Source: Fimenecus sp045613585 (GTDB taxonomy: Bacteria > Bacillota > Clostridia > Oscillospirales > Acutalibacteraceae). Taken from it: a stretch of 64,000 nucleotides of DNA. The notes below the pieces were generated by a model. That model was not told the origin of the DNA, ran no database searches, and saw nothing but the letters and a program-made list of their open reading frames with translations. This document shows positions 25,025-33,557 of this stretch, one piece after another. Location of the stretch: positions 26,102-90,101 of the forward strand of contig JAZLBG010000028.1 of the NCBI GenBank assembly GCA_045613585.1, given 5' to 3'. A program made the position numbers and the translations under genes. Each line of letters opens with the position of its first letter. Within the stretch, counting starts at the first letter, position 1.

Positions 25025-25093
25025 AGTTTAACACCTTAAAGATTATTTTGAATAAGTATATCATATTAAAATTTTCTTTTCAAGAAAGTTTTG

Positions 25094-25122
25094 TAATAAT
25101 AGGGGACAAGTGTTCATAGAAA
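25094..25122 (+). promoter_or_regulatory. Possible sigma-E promoter of spoIIIA
   Basis: TAATAAT (25094-25100) and CATAGAAA (25115-25122) are 14 nt apart, weakly like mother-cell sigma-E boxes. The prediction rests mainly on the known sigma-E control of spoIIIA. Confidence 0.3.
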
Positions 25123-25138
25123 TTATTGAGGTGATTTA

Positions 25139-26149
25139 GTGGACAAAAGTTTTTTAGATAATTTCAATAATATAATCTCATATATTTCACCAAGAATTCA
25201 AATATATCTTAAGAAATTGAGTGAACCAATGATTGAAAATATTCAAGAAATCAGGATTCGTTCTGACCGACCCATTGTAATTGTAACACCAATGGGTAGT
25301 AGTTTTTTAACAATGAGCGGAAAAACAAGTTATATATATTCTTCAAATTGTGTAATTTCAAGCGAAAATGAGATTATTGATACTGTTTCAAAAATGTGTG
25401 GCTATTCAATGCATAGTCATTATGAAGATATTATAAACGGATATATTACTTTACCTAATGGTGCCAGAGTTGGGATTTGTGGAACAGCTGTATATGAAAA
25501 AGAGTACGTGAAAAGCATAAAAAATATTAACAGTATAAATATACGTATTCCAAGAACAGTCCAAGGTGTCTCAGAACCAATTTTTAATCAAGTTTACAAA
25601 GGTAAATTAAAAAATCTTTTAATTGTTGGTCCTCCATCTTCGGGAAAAACAACCATGCTACGTGATTTAGCCTTCCAATTGTCTTCTGGTAGAATGGGTA
25701 AATATTATAAAATATGTGTTGTTGATGAAAGAAAAGAAATATTTCCAACTCAATTCGATATTAAAACTTTAGGTCCTAATACTGATGTTTTACTTGGTTT
25801 TGCGAAAGGGAAAGGCATTTCAATGGCTGTTCGAACACTATCACCAGATGTAATTATTTGTGATGAAATAGGAACTGCCGACGAAGCTGCAGAAGTTTTA
25901 AATGGTGTAAATTCTGGTACTAAATTTGCATTAAGCATTCACGCTGATAGTGTTGAGGAATTAAAAAACAAAAAAGTATTTAGAGACTTTTTTGAATTGA
26001 ATGTAATTGATAAGATACTTTTTTTATCTGATGCATCAAGACCGTGTAAGGTAAATAAAGTTGTTAATGCAGAAGAGGTTTTTAATGAAAATAATAGTAG
26101 TTACAATGATAATGTTAATGTGTACAGTAATATCGCTGACATATGTTAA
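25139..26149 (+). CDS. spoIIIAA: Stage III sporulation protein AA, secretion-type ATPase
   Basis: SpoIIIAA is the cytoplasmic ATPase of the mother cell-forespore channel (feeding tube). It resembles type II/IV secretion ATPases. Walker A is GPPSSGKTTMLRD, with VVDERKEI and a Walker B region DVIICDEIGT, then ALSIHADS. The start is GTG at 25139, behind GAGGTGATTTA. Its 336 residues are normal. The 3' end overlaps spoIIIAB by 65 nt, a longer overlap than elsewhere in the operon. Confidence 0.95.
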   Translation: MDKSFLDNFNNIISYISPRIQIYLKKLSEPMIENIQEIRIRSDRPIVIVTPMGSSFLTMSGKTSYIYSSNCVISSENEIIDTVSKMCGYSMHSHYEDIINGYITLPNGARVGICGTAVYEKEYVKSIKNINSINIRIPRTVQGVSEPIFNQVYKGKLKNLLIVGPPSSGKTTMLRDLAFQLSSGRMGKYYKICVVDERKEIFPTQFDIKTLGPNTDVLLGFAKGKGISMAVRTLSPDVIICDEIGTADEAAEVLNGVNSGTKFALSIHADSVEELKNKKVFRDFFELNVIDKILFLSDASRPCKVNKVVNAEEVFNENNSSYNDNVNVYSNIADIC

Positions 26150-26585
26150 ACAAATTAAAAATCATACTAAATCTATTAGGCAATGCATCTTACTTATCGA
26201 AAACATAAAAGTTTTAATTGAGTATAAAAATATGAGCATTATGGAAATTTTCAATGTTATCTGTTGCTCTGATAACTATAGTTTTTTAACTTTTTTAGAT
26301 AAAATTAATAGTGGTTTAAATGATTATCACAAAACACTGAATAAAGTTTTTTCAGATAAAAATATTGTGAATATGTTTGATTGTGAAGATGTTGAGAATA
26401 TAAAAGCGTTTTTCTTAATGTTAGGAGCTTCTGATACAAACGGACAAATAGTAAACTGTAATTTTTATAAAAGTTTTTTTGAAAAAAAGTATATACAGTT
26501 GGAAAATAATGAGAAAACAAAATGTAAATGTGTATCTACATTATCATTTGGTTTTGGATTGCTATTATCTATAATTATAATTTAA
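26085..26585 (+). CDS. spoIIIAB: Stage III sporulation protein AB
   Basis: SpoIIIAB resembles GspF-type platform proteins and sits in the mother-cell membrane of the channel. The 166-residue protein has a hydrophobic N-terminal helix and a C-terminal hydrophobic tail (LSFGFGLLLSIIII). The ATG at 26085 is chosen because AGAGG precedes it; a longer frame to 26061 lacks a site. Identity rests on position between AA and AC plus size and topology, since the sequence is poorly conserved. Confidence 0.88.
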   Translation: MKIIVVTMIMLMCTVISLTYVKQIKNHTKSIRQCILLIENIKVLIEYKNMSIMEIFNVICCSDNYSFLTFLDKINSGLNDYHKTLNKVFSDKNIVNMFDCEDVENIKAFFLMLGASDTNGQIVNCNFYKSFFEKKYIQLENNEKTKCKCVSTLSFGFGLLLSIIII

Positions 26586-26595
26586 CGGAGTAAAA

Positions 26596-26790
26596 ATGGA
26601 TATAACATTTCTTTTTAAAATTGCAGGTATAGGATTAATAGTTGCAGTTTTGCAACAATTACTTTCAAAAACAGGTCGCGAGGAGTTTGCAACACTGACA
26701 GTGCTTACGGGTATTATAGTAATAATTGCTATGTTAGTGCCACAAATTTCTTCAGTTTTTGATGAGTTAAAATCAATGTTTAATTTATGA
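26596..26790 (+). CDS. spoIIIAC: Stage III sporulation protein AC
   Basis: This small membrane protein of 64 residues has two hydrophobic helices separated by the conserved polar part LLSKTGREEFA. It is a membrane component of the SpoIIIA complex. ACGGAGT precedes the ATG, and its stop overlaps the next start. Confidence 0.93.
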   Translation: MDITFLFKIAGIGLIVAVLQQLLSKTGREEFATLTVLTGIIVIIAMLVPQISSVFDELKSMFNL

Positions 26791-27176
26791 GTGTGTTTAT
26801 TAAAATTGGTATAATTGCTTTTATTTACATTTGTTTTTCTGTTGCTCTCAAATCATATAGACCTGAATATGTGTTTTTAATGCGCATTTCCACAGTAATA
26901 TTGATTTTTTCATTACTTGTTGAAGATATTACAGAATTCCTTTTAAATACTTTAACAATTTTTTCTGTGTTTAATATTGAATCTGAGCATATAAATTTAC
27001 TTTTAAAAGTAACTGGAATTGCAATAATTACAGATTTTATTTGTGATACACTGACTGATTCTGGCGAAAAATCACTAGCTGGTGTAGTTGCTGTATCGTC
27101 AAAATTTTTAATTATTTATCTTGCTTTACCAGTTCTTAATGGATTAATAATGTTTTGTTTAAAATTTGTTGAATAG
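26787..27176 (+). CDS. spoIIIAD: Stage III sporulation protein AD
   Basis: This 129-residue membrane protein resembles SpoIIIAC with an added C-terminal half. It contains the conserved ITDFICDTLTDSGEKSLA segment. The ATG overlaps the spoIIIAC stop (ATGA). It acts in the channel with AC and AE. Confidence 0.93.
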   Translation: MSVFIKIGIIAFIYICFSVALKSYRPEYVFLMRISTVILIFSLLVEDITEFLLNTLTIFSVFNIESEHINLLLKVTGIAIITDFICDTLTDSGEKSLAGVVAVSSKFLIIYLALPVLNGLIMFCLKFVE

Positions 27177-27179
27177 TTT

Positions 27180-28274
27180 ATGAAGAAGTTTATATTGATT
27201 ACAGTCGTTGTTTTTCTGCTTTTTACATTTTTTGCATTTAATTCTTGTGCTACAGATGTTGATGTGAATTCTGTTTGGGACGAAATTGATAAAAATACAC
27301 AAGATTACCTTAATGATTTGGGTATTAATGAAATCAGTTTTAATGATTTGTTTACTTTAAGTCCCGTTCGTGTTTTTGAATTTATTATCGAATTATGCTT
27401 TAAATCAGGAAGTACATTTTTTGAAAATTTAATAATAATTATAGCGATATTAATTATTGTCTCAATAGCGTCCTCTTTTTTAAAAGAATCAGATAAAACC
27501 AAAAATATTATTAATTTTGTTGGTGTTCTTGCAATACTTTCTGTAATTATTGTGCCAATAAGTCGTATAACTGTTGATGCTGCATCTGGAATAAAAACTT
27601 CAATGGTATTTGTGAATTCATACATACCTGTAATGACTGCAGTAATAGTTGCATCAAAGAATCCTGGACTTGCAGTTACATATAATTCTTTTTCAATTTT
27701 TTTATCATCAATCATAACAATAATTTCAGATAAGTTATTTATGCCTTTCGTTAGCGCAATGCTATCATTTAATATTCTTTCTTCATTTTCGTTTGAAAAT
27801 TATAGGGAGAGAATTATCTTAGGGTTAAGACGAACTATAGTAATTATATTAGCATTGTTTTCAACTTTATATACAGGATTGCTAACAACTCAAAGCATAC
27901 TTGCAAGTTCGTCTGATAGTTTAACTTTAAGAGGGATTAAATTTGTTTCTGGTGCATTTGTTCCAGTAGTAGGTTCTGGTGTTGCCGATGCACTTTCATC
28001 TGTATTTAGTAGTTTTATATTAATGAAAAACACGTTAGGTGTATTTGTAATTATTGTAATTATATTAATAAATTTACCTGCAATGACAGAGTTGCTAATC
28101 TGGTACTTTGCTTTACAGTTTTGTTCTATGATTTCTTCTCTGTTTGGTATTAATAATATTACTGACATACTGGATAGCCTTACATCGGTAATTTCAAATT
28201 TGAATATAATTCTTTTTTTTGTAACTTTTGTTCTTGTGATTTCTACAGGCGTTGTAATTATTATGGGTAAATAA
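27180..28274 (+). CDS. spoIIIAE: Stage III sporulation protein AE
   Basis: SpoIIIAE is the largest integral membrane subunit of the channel (364 residues), with about seven or eight helices following an N-terminal signal-like helix that ends near FFAFNSCA. The conserved GVADALSSVFSSFILMKNTLG region is present. It starts 3 nt after spoIIIAD and is followed directly by spoIIIAF. Confidence 0.94.
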   Translation: MKKFILITVVVFLLFTFFAFNSCATDVDVNSVWDEIDKNTQDYLNDLGINEISFNDLFTLSPVRVFEFIIELCFKSGSTFFENLIIIIAILIIVSIASSFLKESDKTKNIINFVGVLAILSVIIVPISRITVDAASGIKTSMVFVNSYIPVMTAVIVASKNPGLAVTYNSFSIFLSSIITIISDKLFMPFVSAMLSFNILSSFSFENYRERIILGLRRTIVIILALFSTLYTGLLTTQSILASSSDSLTLRGIKFVSGAFVPVVGSGVADALSSVFSSFILMKNTLGVFVIIVIILINLPAMTELLIWYFALQFCSMISSLFGINNITDILDSLTSVISNLNIILFFVTFVLVISTGVVIIMGK

Positions 28275-28275
28275 T

Positions 28276-28710
28276 ATGGATAATTTTAAATTATGGATAC
28301 TTTCACTTGGCGGTGCAACAGCAATTACGTCTTTGTTTAAAATATTGCTTTCAAATTCTTCAATAAATAAAGTTTTAAATATATTTTTTTCAGTTTTTAT
28401 ATTGTTTTATATGGTTATGCCATTACAGTCTTTTTTTTATGATTATTCATTTGAAAAATATAATAGTCAATCAGTTGAAATTAATGAAATTTATAAAAAT
28501 GGTTATGAGGAAATTATTAAAATATCAATTAAAAATATTTGTAAAGATTTAAATATAGAAGTAATTTCTTTTGGAATTTCATCATATTTAAATGTTGATG
28601 GTTATTTGTGTGTAGAACAATTAATTATTGATATTGATGACAAAGATAAAAAGGAATTAGTAAGAGTGAAATTGAAAGAAAAATTAGGTTACGAGGTGAC
28701 TGTAATATGA
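28276..28710 (+). CDS. spoIIIAF: Stage III sporulation protein AF
   Basis: This 144-residue protein has two N-terminal transmembrane helices and a C-terminal soluble domain, the usual SpoIIIAF plan (a ring-building-like domain in other species). Sequence conservation is low, so the call depends partly on gene order. Its stop overlaps the spoIIIAG start. Confidence 0.88.
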   Translation: MDNFKLWILSLGGATAITSLFKILLSNSSINKVLNIFFSVFILFYMVMPLQSFFYDYSFEKYNSQSVEINEIYKNGYEEIIKISIKNICKDLNIEVISFGISSYLNVDGYLCVEQLIIDIDDKDKKELVRVKLKEKLGYEVTVI

Positions 28711-29270
28711 ATTTTCTTAAAACATATTTCGAGAAAATTATAAATATTAAAGACAATAAAAAAATATCTTTATTTATAATTTTGGGTTTTATAACAATAG
28801 GATTACTTTTTGTTTCTGAACTTGATATTAAAAATAATAAAGAAATAAGTAAAGAAATTGAAAAAGAGTTGTCCACTACAGAGTATTGCATATATCTTGA
28901 AGAAAAGGTAAGTGAGATAATTAAATCTATTGATGGCGCAGGTGAAACAAAAGTGATGATTACACTTTCGGAAACAACTGAATATATATATGCAACAAAC
29001 AACAAAGATTTAATAAAGAAAAATGACAATAGTAATGATGAGACATATGAAAATGATTATGTAATTATAGAAAAAGATGATAATGATACAGGGCTGTTAA
29101 TTAAGACCATTGAACCAAAAGTGAGGGGAGTAGCAGTAGTTTGTGAAGGTGGAAATAACACTACAGTACAAAATCAAATATATTCTGCAGTAAGTGCAGT
29201 TTTAAATATAAGTACATCAAGAATATCTATTTCAAAATTAACACATATGGAGGGCAAAAATGAAAAGTAG
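28707..29270 (+). CDS. spoIIIAG: Stage III sporulation protein AG
   Basis: SpoIIIAG forms a large ring in the intermembrane space. The protein has one N-terminal helix (LFIILGFITIGLLFVSEL) and a ring-building domain with GAGETKVMITLSETTEYIYA and PKVRGVAVVCEGG, both typical. Its 187 residues are normal. The start overlaps spoIIIAF and the end overlaps spoIIIAH. Confidence 0.95.
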   Translation: MNFLKTYFEKIINIKDNKKISLFIILGFITIGLLFVSELDIKNNKEISKEIEKELSTTEYCIYLEEKVSEIIKSIDGAGETKVMITLSETTEYIYATNNKDLIKKNDNSNDETYENDYVIIEKDDNDTGLLIKTIEPKVRGVAVVCEGGNNTTVQNQIYSAVSAVLNISTSRISISKLTHMEGKNEK

Positions 29271-29790
29271 AATTATAGGAAGAAGACAACTGTTGACATT
29301 TGGTTTGCTTTGTGCATTAGGTTTGGCTGTGTTTGTAAATTGGTATTACACAAAACCTGAAAACGAAACCAGTGAACCAGAAATCAAAAATGAATCTAAT
29401 TTGGGTGATGCACAATATGTAAATTCAAATTCATTAGATGCAGAAAACTATTTTGAAACGGCAGAAATTAATCGTAAAAAAGCCCATGATACAGCAAAAG
29501 AATATTTGACATCAATAATTGCTGATACAAGTGTTGATGAAGACACCAAAGCATCTGCACGTGAAAAACTTACTAAAATTTCAGAACAGATTAAAATAGA
29601 ATGTGATATTGAAAATTTAATAACTGCACAAACAGATTCAAAGTGCATTGTGACTTATAGTGAAGATTCACTTGAAGTTTTATTACCAAAAGATATCATT
29701 AATAATGAAATCGCTGTGAAAATTAAAGATATTGTTGTATCAAAAACAAAACTAACAACTGATAAAATAACAATTATTGAAACAAAATAA
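29260..29790 (+). CDS. spoIIIAH: Stage III sporulation protein AH
   Basis: SpoIIIAH is the mother-cell side of the SpoIIQ-SpoIIIAH bridge across the engulfed space. It has an N-terminal transmembrane helix preceded by MKSRIIGRRQLLTF, an acidic linker and a C-terminal EscJ/PrgK-like ring domain. The 176 residues are typical, and GAGGGC lies before the ATG. It is the last gene of the operon. Confidence 0.93.
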   Translation: MKSRIIGRRQLLTFGLLCALGLAVFVNWYYTKPENETSEPEIKNESNLGDAQYVNSNSLDAENYFETAEINRKKAHDTAKEYLTSIIADTSVDEDTKASAREKLTKISEQIKIECDIENLITAQTDSKCIVTYSEDSLEVLLPKDIINNEIAVKIKDIVVSKTKLTTDKITIIETK

Positions 29791-29815
29791 TCTTGTAATA
29801 ATATGCAAATTTCTA

Positions 29816-29844
29816 TTGAATTTTTGCGGATTTAGTGATAAAAT
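29816..29844 (+). promoter_or_regulatory. Promoter of the nusB-recN cluster
   Basis: TTGAAT (29816-29821), a 17-nt spacer and TAAAAT (29839-29844). It lies upstream of the hairpin at 29892-29930, so that hairpin would be in the leader. Confidence 0.6.
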
Positions 29845-29865
29845 ATACATAAATTTTATGTATAT
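29843..29865 (+). promoter_or_regulatory. Perfect palindrome at the nusB transcription start
   Basis: ATATACATAAA and TTTATGTATAT are separated by one base, immediately after the -10 box. It could be a repressor site. Confidence 0.4.
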
Positions 29866-29891
29866 ACATTTCGAACCGCAGAAAATTTAGA

Positions 29892-29930
29892 ACGCTCCCT
29901 GTTTTTCTGACGGGGAGCGTATATTTTTTT
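29892..29930 (+). terminator. Terminator-like hairpin in front of nusB
   Basis: ACGCTCCC (29892-29899) pairs with GGGAGCGT (29913-29920), followed by ATATTTTTTT. The T-run abuts the nusB ribosome site GGAGG (29931-29935). It ends spoIIIA transcripts and may also attenuate transcripts from 29816. Confidence 0.75.
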
Positions 29931-29940
29931 GGAGGATATT

Positions 29941-30342
29941 ATGACAAGAAAAGAAGAAAGAGAACTTGCATTTACTCTTATTTTTGAAAAGATTTTCAAT
30001 GACGAATTATCAGTTGATGAAGTTATTGAAAATGCAGTGGAAGCAAGATTGATTGAAGAGAATACCTATGCATTTTCTGTTGCACATTTGACTTATGAGC
30101 ATTTAGAACAAATTGACAAAATCATTACAGAAAATTCAATTGGTTGGTCTCTTACACGACTCCCAAAGGTATCACTTGCAATTTTTCGTCTTGCTATCTG
30201 TGAAATTCTTTATGTTCCATCCGTTCCTAATGGTGTTGCCATTAATGAAGCTGTTGAACTTGCTAAGAAATTTGCAACAAAAGAAGATGCATCATTTATC
30301 AATGGTGTTCTTGGTAAATTTGTAAAAGAGATTGATGCATAA
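29941..30342 (+). CDS. nusB: Transcription antitermination factor NusB
   Basis: NusB binds boxA RNA with NusE and prevents early termination, mainly in rRNA operons. The all-helical family pattern is clear: REERELAFTLIFEK at the start and the C-terminal motif VPNGVAINEAVELAKKF with SFINGVLGK. The ATG at 29941 lies 5 nt after GGAGG; the in-frame ATG at 29929 would be inside the terminator T-run. The gene opens a ten-gene cluster and its stop overlaps the next start. Confidence 0.95.
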   Translation: MTRKEERELAFTLIFEKIFNDELSVDEVIENAVEARLIEENTYAFSVAHLTYEHLEQIDKIITENSIGWSLTRLPKVSLAIFRLAICEILYVPSVPNGVAINEAVELAKKFATKEDASFINGVLGKFVKEIDA

Positions 30343-31277
30343 TGAGTTATCATTTAGGAATTGATACAAGCAATTATACAACTTCTGTTGCAATTTATGA
30401 TAATGAAAAAAATGCGGTTTTCAATTATAAAAAACTCTTACCAGTAAAAGAAGGTGAAAAGGGTATCAGACAAAGTGATGCTGTTTTTCACCATACAGTT
30501 CAATTACCGCAATTAATTAATGATTTAACAAGTAACTTTGATGGTAAAATATCAAGTGTAGGTGTTTCTGTAAAGCCGTGTAATGAAGTAGGTTCTTATA
30601 TGCCTTGCTTTTTAACAGGGATTTCTGTAGCAGAAGCCGTTTCATCGTTAATGAATATTCCATTATATAAGTTTTCACATCAAGACGGTCATATTGCAGC
30701 AGCTCTTTATTCTGCTGATAAACTTGATTTAATTAATAAAGATTTTTTTGCTTTTCATATTTCAGGTGGAACTTCACAAGTGTTAAAAGTATCTCCTTCT
30801 GGTAAATATTATAATACGGAAATTATTTCTGATTCACTTGATTTAAAAGCTGGACAAGCTATTGATAGAGTTGGAGTAATGTTGGGCTTGAAATTTCCTT
30901 GTGGTCCTGAACTTGAAAAACTTGCTTTAAAAAGTAAATTACCGCTAAAAAAAGAAAAGGTCTTTCGACGTGATGGTAAATTTAGTCTTTCTGGTGTTGA
31001 AAATAAATGCAAAAAAATGTTTGATAATAGTGAAAAGCCTGAAGATATTGGCTTTTTCTGTATAAATTATATTCGTTCAGCACTTGACGATACTGTAAAA
31101 GAAATTATTGAAAGTTTTGGCGATTTACCTTTGATTTTTTCAGGCGGGGTTATGTCAAACTCTATTATTCGAAACGACTTTATGAATAGATATAACGCTT
31201 TTTTTGCAGAGCCGCAGTATTCATCTGATAATGCATGTGGTATTGCAATTTTATCTTCAATTTGTAATAAGGAATAA
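30342..31277 (+). CDS. TsaD/Kae1-like ASKHA-fold protein (TsaD paralogue)
   Basis: This 311-residue protein has the actin-like ATPase fold of the TsaD/Kae1 (former peptidase M22) family. It begins YHLGIDTSNYTTSVAIYD, has the metal-type His pair His113 and His117 (FSHQDGHIAA) and a late glycine motif FSGGVMSNSIIR. It appears shorter and more diverged than genuine TsaD, which makes the t6A tRNA modification, and no tsaB or tsaE gene is adjacent. A similar gene often follows nusB in clostridial clusters. The exact function is unproven. Confidence 0.75.
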   Translation: MSYHLGIDTSNYTTSVAIYDNEKNAVFNYKKLLPVKEGEKGIRQSDAVFHHTVQLPQLINDLTSNFDGKISSVGVSVKPCNEVGSYMPCFLTGISVAEAVSSLMNIPLYKFSHQDGHIAAALYSADKLDLINKDFFAFHISGGTSQVLKVSPSGKYYNTEIISDSLDLKAGQAIDRVGVMLGLKFPCGPELEKLALKSKLPLKKEKVFRRDGKFSLSGVENKCKKMFDNSEKPEDIGFFCINYIRSALDDTVKEIIESFGDLPLIFSGGVMSNSIIRNDFMNRYNAFFAEPQYSSDNACGIAILSSICNKE

Positions 31278-31281
31278 TTAT

Positions 31282-32478
31282 ATGCAATCACCTTTGATTT
31301 TAACTGTTACACAATTGAATACATATGCAAAATCAGTTATTGAGCAAGATGTGACGCTTAGTAACGTATTTGTAATAGGTGAAATATCAAACTTTGTTGA
31401 CCATTATCGTAGTGGACATCTATATATGAGTATAAAAGATAATCAATCGGTGATTAGTGCTGTTATGTTTTCAGGTAATGCGTCAAAACTTAAATTTAAA
31501 CCTGAAAACGGTATGTCAGTTATTATTAGAGGTCGAGTTTCACTTTATGAACGCGATGGCAGATATCAACTGTATATTGATGATATGCAACCTGATGGAA
31601 TAGGTGCGCTGGCAATTGCTTTTGAGCAAATGAAAGAAAAACTTTCAAAAGCTGGTTTGTTTGCAAGTGAACATAAGATGCGAATTCCTGAAATTCCTGG
31701 AAAAATTGGTGTTATTTCATCGCCAACGGGAGCAGCAATTCAAGATGTTCTCAATGTATTAGGTAGAAGATTTCCAATGGCAGAAATTGTTTTTGCAGGT
31801 GTTCAAGTGCAGGGTGATAGTGCTGCGACTACAATTATTGATGCAATAAGTAAATTGAATAAAACGGATGTTGATGTAATAATTATTGCTCGTGGTGGTG
31901 GGTCTGCAGAAGATTTGTGGCCATTTAATGATGAAAAACTTGCGTACGCAATTTATGATTCGCAAATTCCTATTATTTCAGGTGTTGGTCACGAAACGGA
32001 TTTCACAATTTGCGATTTTGTTGCAGATTTAAGAGCACCAACTCCATCCGCAGCCGCTGAACTCGCAGTACCAGATATTCGTGAACAAAAATATTATGTT
32101 TCTGCATTAAAAAATGCTTTAGTCAATGCGATTGAAAATGACATTAAAGATAAAGAATATTTTCTTGAGCAACTGATAAAATCGTCGGTACTTAAAAATC
32201 CCGAAAAAATTATAGAAAACTGTGAATTGTATCTTGATACTTTAACTTCTAAAATTAACAGTAATTTTAAAATTGAATTTACAAACAAATCATCAGATTT
32301 TGCTATGATTTGTTCAAAACTTGATTCATTGAGCCCATTAAAAGTGTTAGCTCGTGGATACTCAATAGCAAAGAAAGATGATAATATTATTTCAAATAAA
32401 AAAGATTTGTTATTAGGTGATAGTATTACATTACAATTTACTGATGGTAATGTAAAAGCTGAGATTACTGAGGTGTAA
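31282..32478 (+). CDS. xseA: Exodeoxyribonuclease VII large subunit
   Basis: XseA is the catalytic subunit of a single-strand-specific exonuclease. It has an N-terminal OB fold (VIGEISNFVDHYRSGHLYM) and a catalytic core with VISSPTGAAIQDVLNVL, ARGGGSAEDLWPFNDE and ISGVGHETDFTICDFVAD. The ATG at 31282 follows AAGGAATAATT; the longer frame to 31204 overlaps the preceding gene and has no ribosome site. Length (398 residues) is normal. The small subunit follows after 2 nt. Confidence 0.95.
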   Translation: MQSPLILTVTQLNTYAKSVIEQDVTLSNVFVIGEISNFVDHYRSGHLYMSIKDNQSVISAVMFSGNASKLKFKPENGMSVIIRGRVSLYERDGRYQLYIDDMQPDGIGALAIAFEQMKEKLSKAGLFASEHKMRIPEIPGKIGVISSPTGAAIQDVLNVLGRRFPMAEIVFAGVQVQGDSAATTIIDAISKLNKTDVDVIIIARGGGSAEDLWPFNDEKLAYAIYDSQIPIISGVGHETDFTICDFVADLRAPTPSAAAELAVPDIREQKYYVSALKNALVNAIENDIKDKEYFLEQLIKSSVLKNPEKIIENCELYLDTLTSKINSNFKIEFTNKSSDFAMICSKLDSLSPLKVLARGYSIAKKDDNIISNKKDLLLGDSITLQFTDGNVKAEITEV

Positions 32479-32480
32479 TT

Positions 32481-32675
32481 ATGAAAATGACATATGAACA
32501 AGCTACAAAAAGACTTGAAGAAATAGTTGCAAAGCTTGATGAAGGATCAATGCCACTTGAAGAATCAATGAAACTTTATGAAGAAGGTATGAAACTTTCT
32601 GAATTCTGTATGCAAAAGTTAAATGAAGCAAAACAAAAAATTATTGATATAAACGAGGTCAAGAATAATGACTGA
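32481..32675 (+). CDS. xseB: Exodeoxyribonuclease VII small subunit
   Basis: A short helical protein of 64 residues with the family pattern TYEQATKRLEEIVAKLDEG and PLEESMKLYEEGMKL. It binds XseA to form exonuclease VII. It starts 2 nt after xseA and overlaps ispA by 8 nt. Confidence 0.95.
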   Translation: MKMTYEQATKRLEEIVAKLDEGSMPLEESMKLYEEGMKLSEFCMQKLNEAKQKIIDINEVKNND

Positions 32676-33543
32676 TATGAATGCTTACATTAAAAGTCAA
32701 GCTGAAAAAATAGATAATAGACTTGAAGAACACTTAAATTCGCTTAATAAATCTATTGTTACTGAAGCTATGACATATAGTGTTAAAAATGGTGGTAAAA
32801 GAATCAGACCTTTTTTAACTCTTGAATTTGCAAAGGCTTGTGGTGGGAATGTTGATGCTGCTCTTGATTTTGGTTGTGCAGTTGAAATGATTCATACTTA
32901 TTCACTTATTCACGATGATTTGCCTTGCATGGATAACGATGATATGCGTCGTGGAAAACCATCTTGTCATAAAGCTTTTGGAGAGGCATATGCACTTTTA
33001 GCAGGCGATTCTTTACTTACTCACGCTTTTAAGGTTTTAACACTTGCAAAAAATATACCTTATTCTAATATTACAAGTGCAGTAAATTATCTTTCTGAAT
33101 ATGCTAACGGTATGATTGAGGGACAAGTACTAGATTTGGAATTTGAAAATTCTAACCCAACAGTTGAAGAAGTACTTGGAATGTATAGATTGAAAACAGG
33201 ATGCTTGTTAATTACTGCTTGTCAGCTAGGTTGTTTAACTAGTGAAAACTGGTCATTAGATATCAATGTGGCGGCGTGTGATTATGCAGTTAATTTAGGG
33301 TTGGCATTTCAGATTATGGATGACATTCTTGATATAACAAGTGATGAAACAACGCTTGGTAAACCTGTTGGTAGTGATGAAAAGAACGAGAAGTCAACAA
33401 TTGTTAAATACTACGGTTTAAATAAAGCTAAAGAGCTTGTAAATGAATATACACAAAAAGCCATTGACGCTCTTAATGGTATTGATGGTGATACAACAAC
33501 ACTTAAAGAGTTTGCATTATATATGGCAAATAGAACATATTGA
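32668..33543 (+). CDS. ispA: Polyprenyl (farnesyl/geranyl) diphosphate synthase
   Basis: This enzyme condenses IPP with allylic diphosphates to make geranyl/farnesyl diphosphate. The two Asp-rich motifs are DDLPCMDNDDMRRGKPSCH and FQIMDDILDITSD, with GGKRIRPFL in the N-terminal IPP-binding part. The 291 residues match short-chain FPP synthases. Neighbouring dxs supplies the precursor pathway (MEP), so this is an isoprenoid pair. The product length is assigned by family. Confidence 0.93.
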   Translation: MTDMNAYIKSQAEKIDNRLEEHLNSLNKSIVTEAMTYSVKNGGKRIRPFLTLEFAKACGGNVDAALDFGCAVEMIHTYSLIHDDLPCMDNDDMRRGKPSCHKAFGEAYALLAGDSLLTHAFKVLTLAKNIPYSNITSAVNYLSEYANGMIEGQVLDLEFENSNPTVEEVLGMYRLKTGCLLITACQLGCLTSENWSLDINVAACDYAVNLGLAFQIMDDILDITSDETTLGKPVGSDEKNEKSTIVKYYGLNKAKELVNEYTQKAIDALNGIDGDTTTLKEFALYMANRTY

Positions 33544-33557
33544 TTGGAGTAAATATT

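Noticed and set aside
27305..28168. Minus-strand ORFs opposite spoIIIAE
   Set aside because: They are shadows of a gene with strong family support on the other strand.
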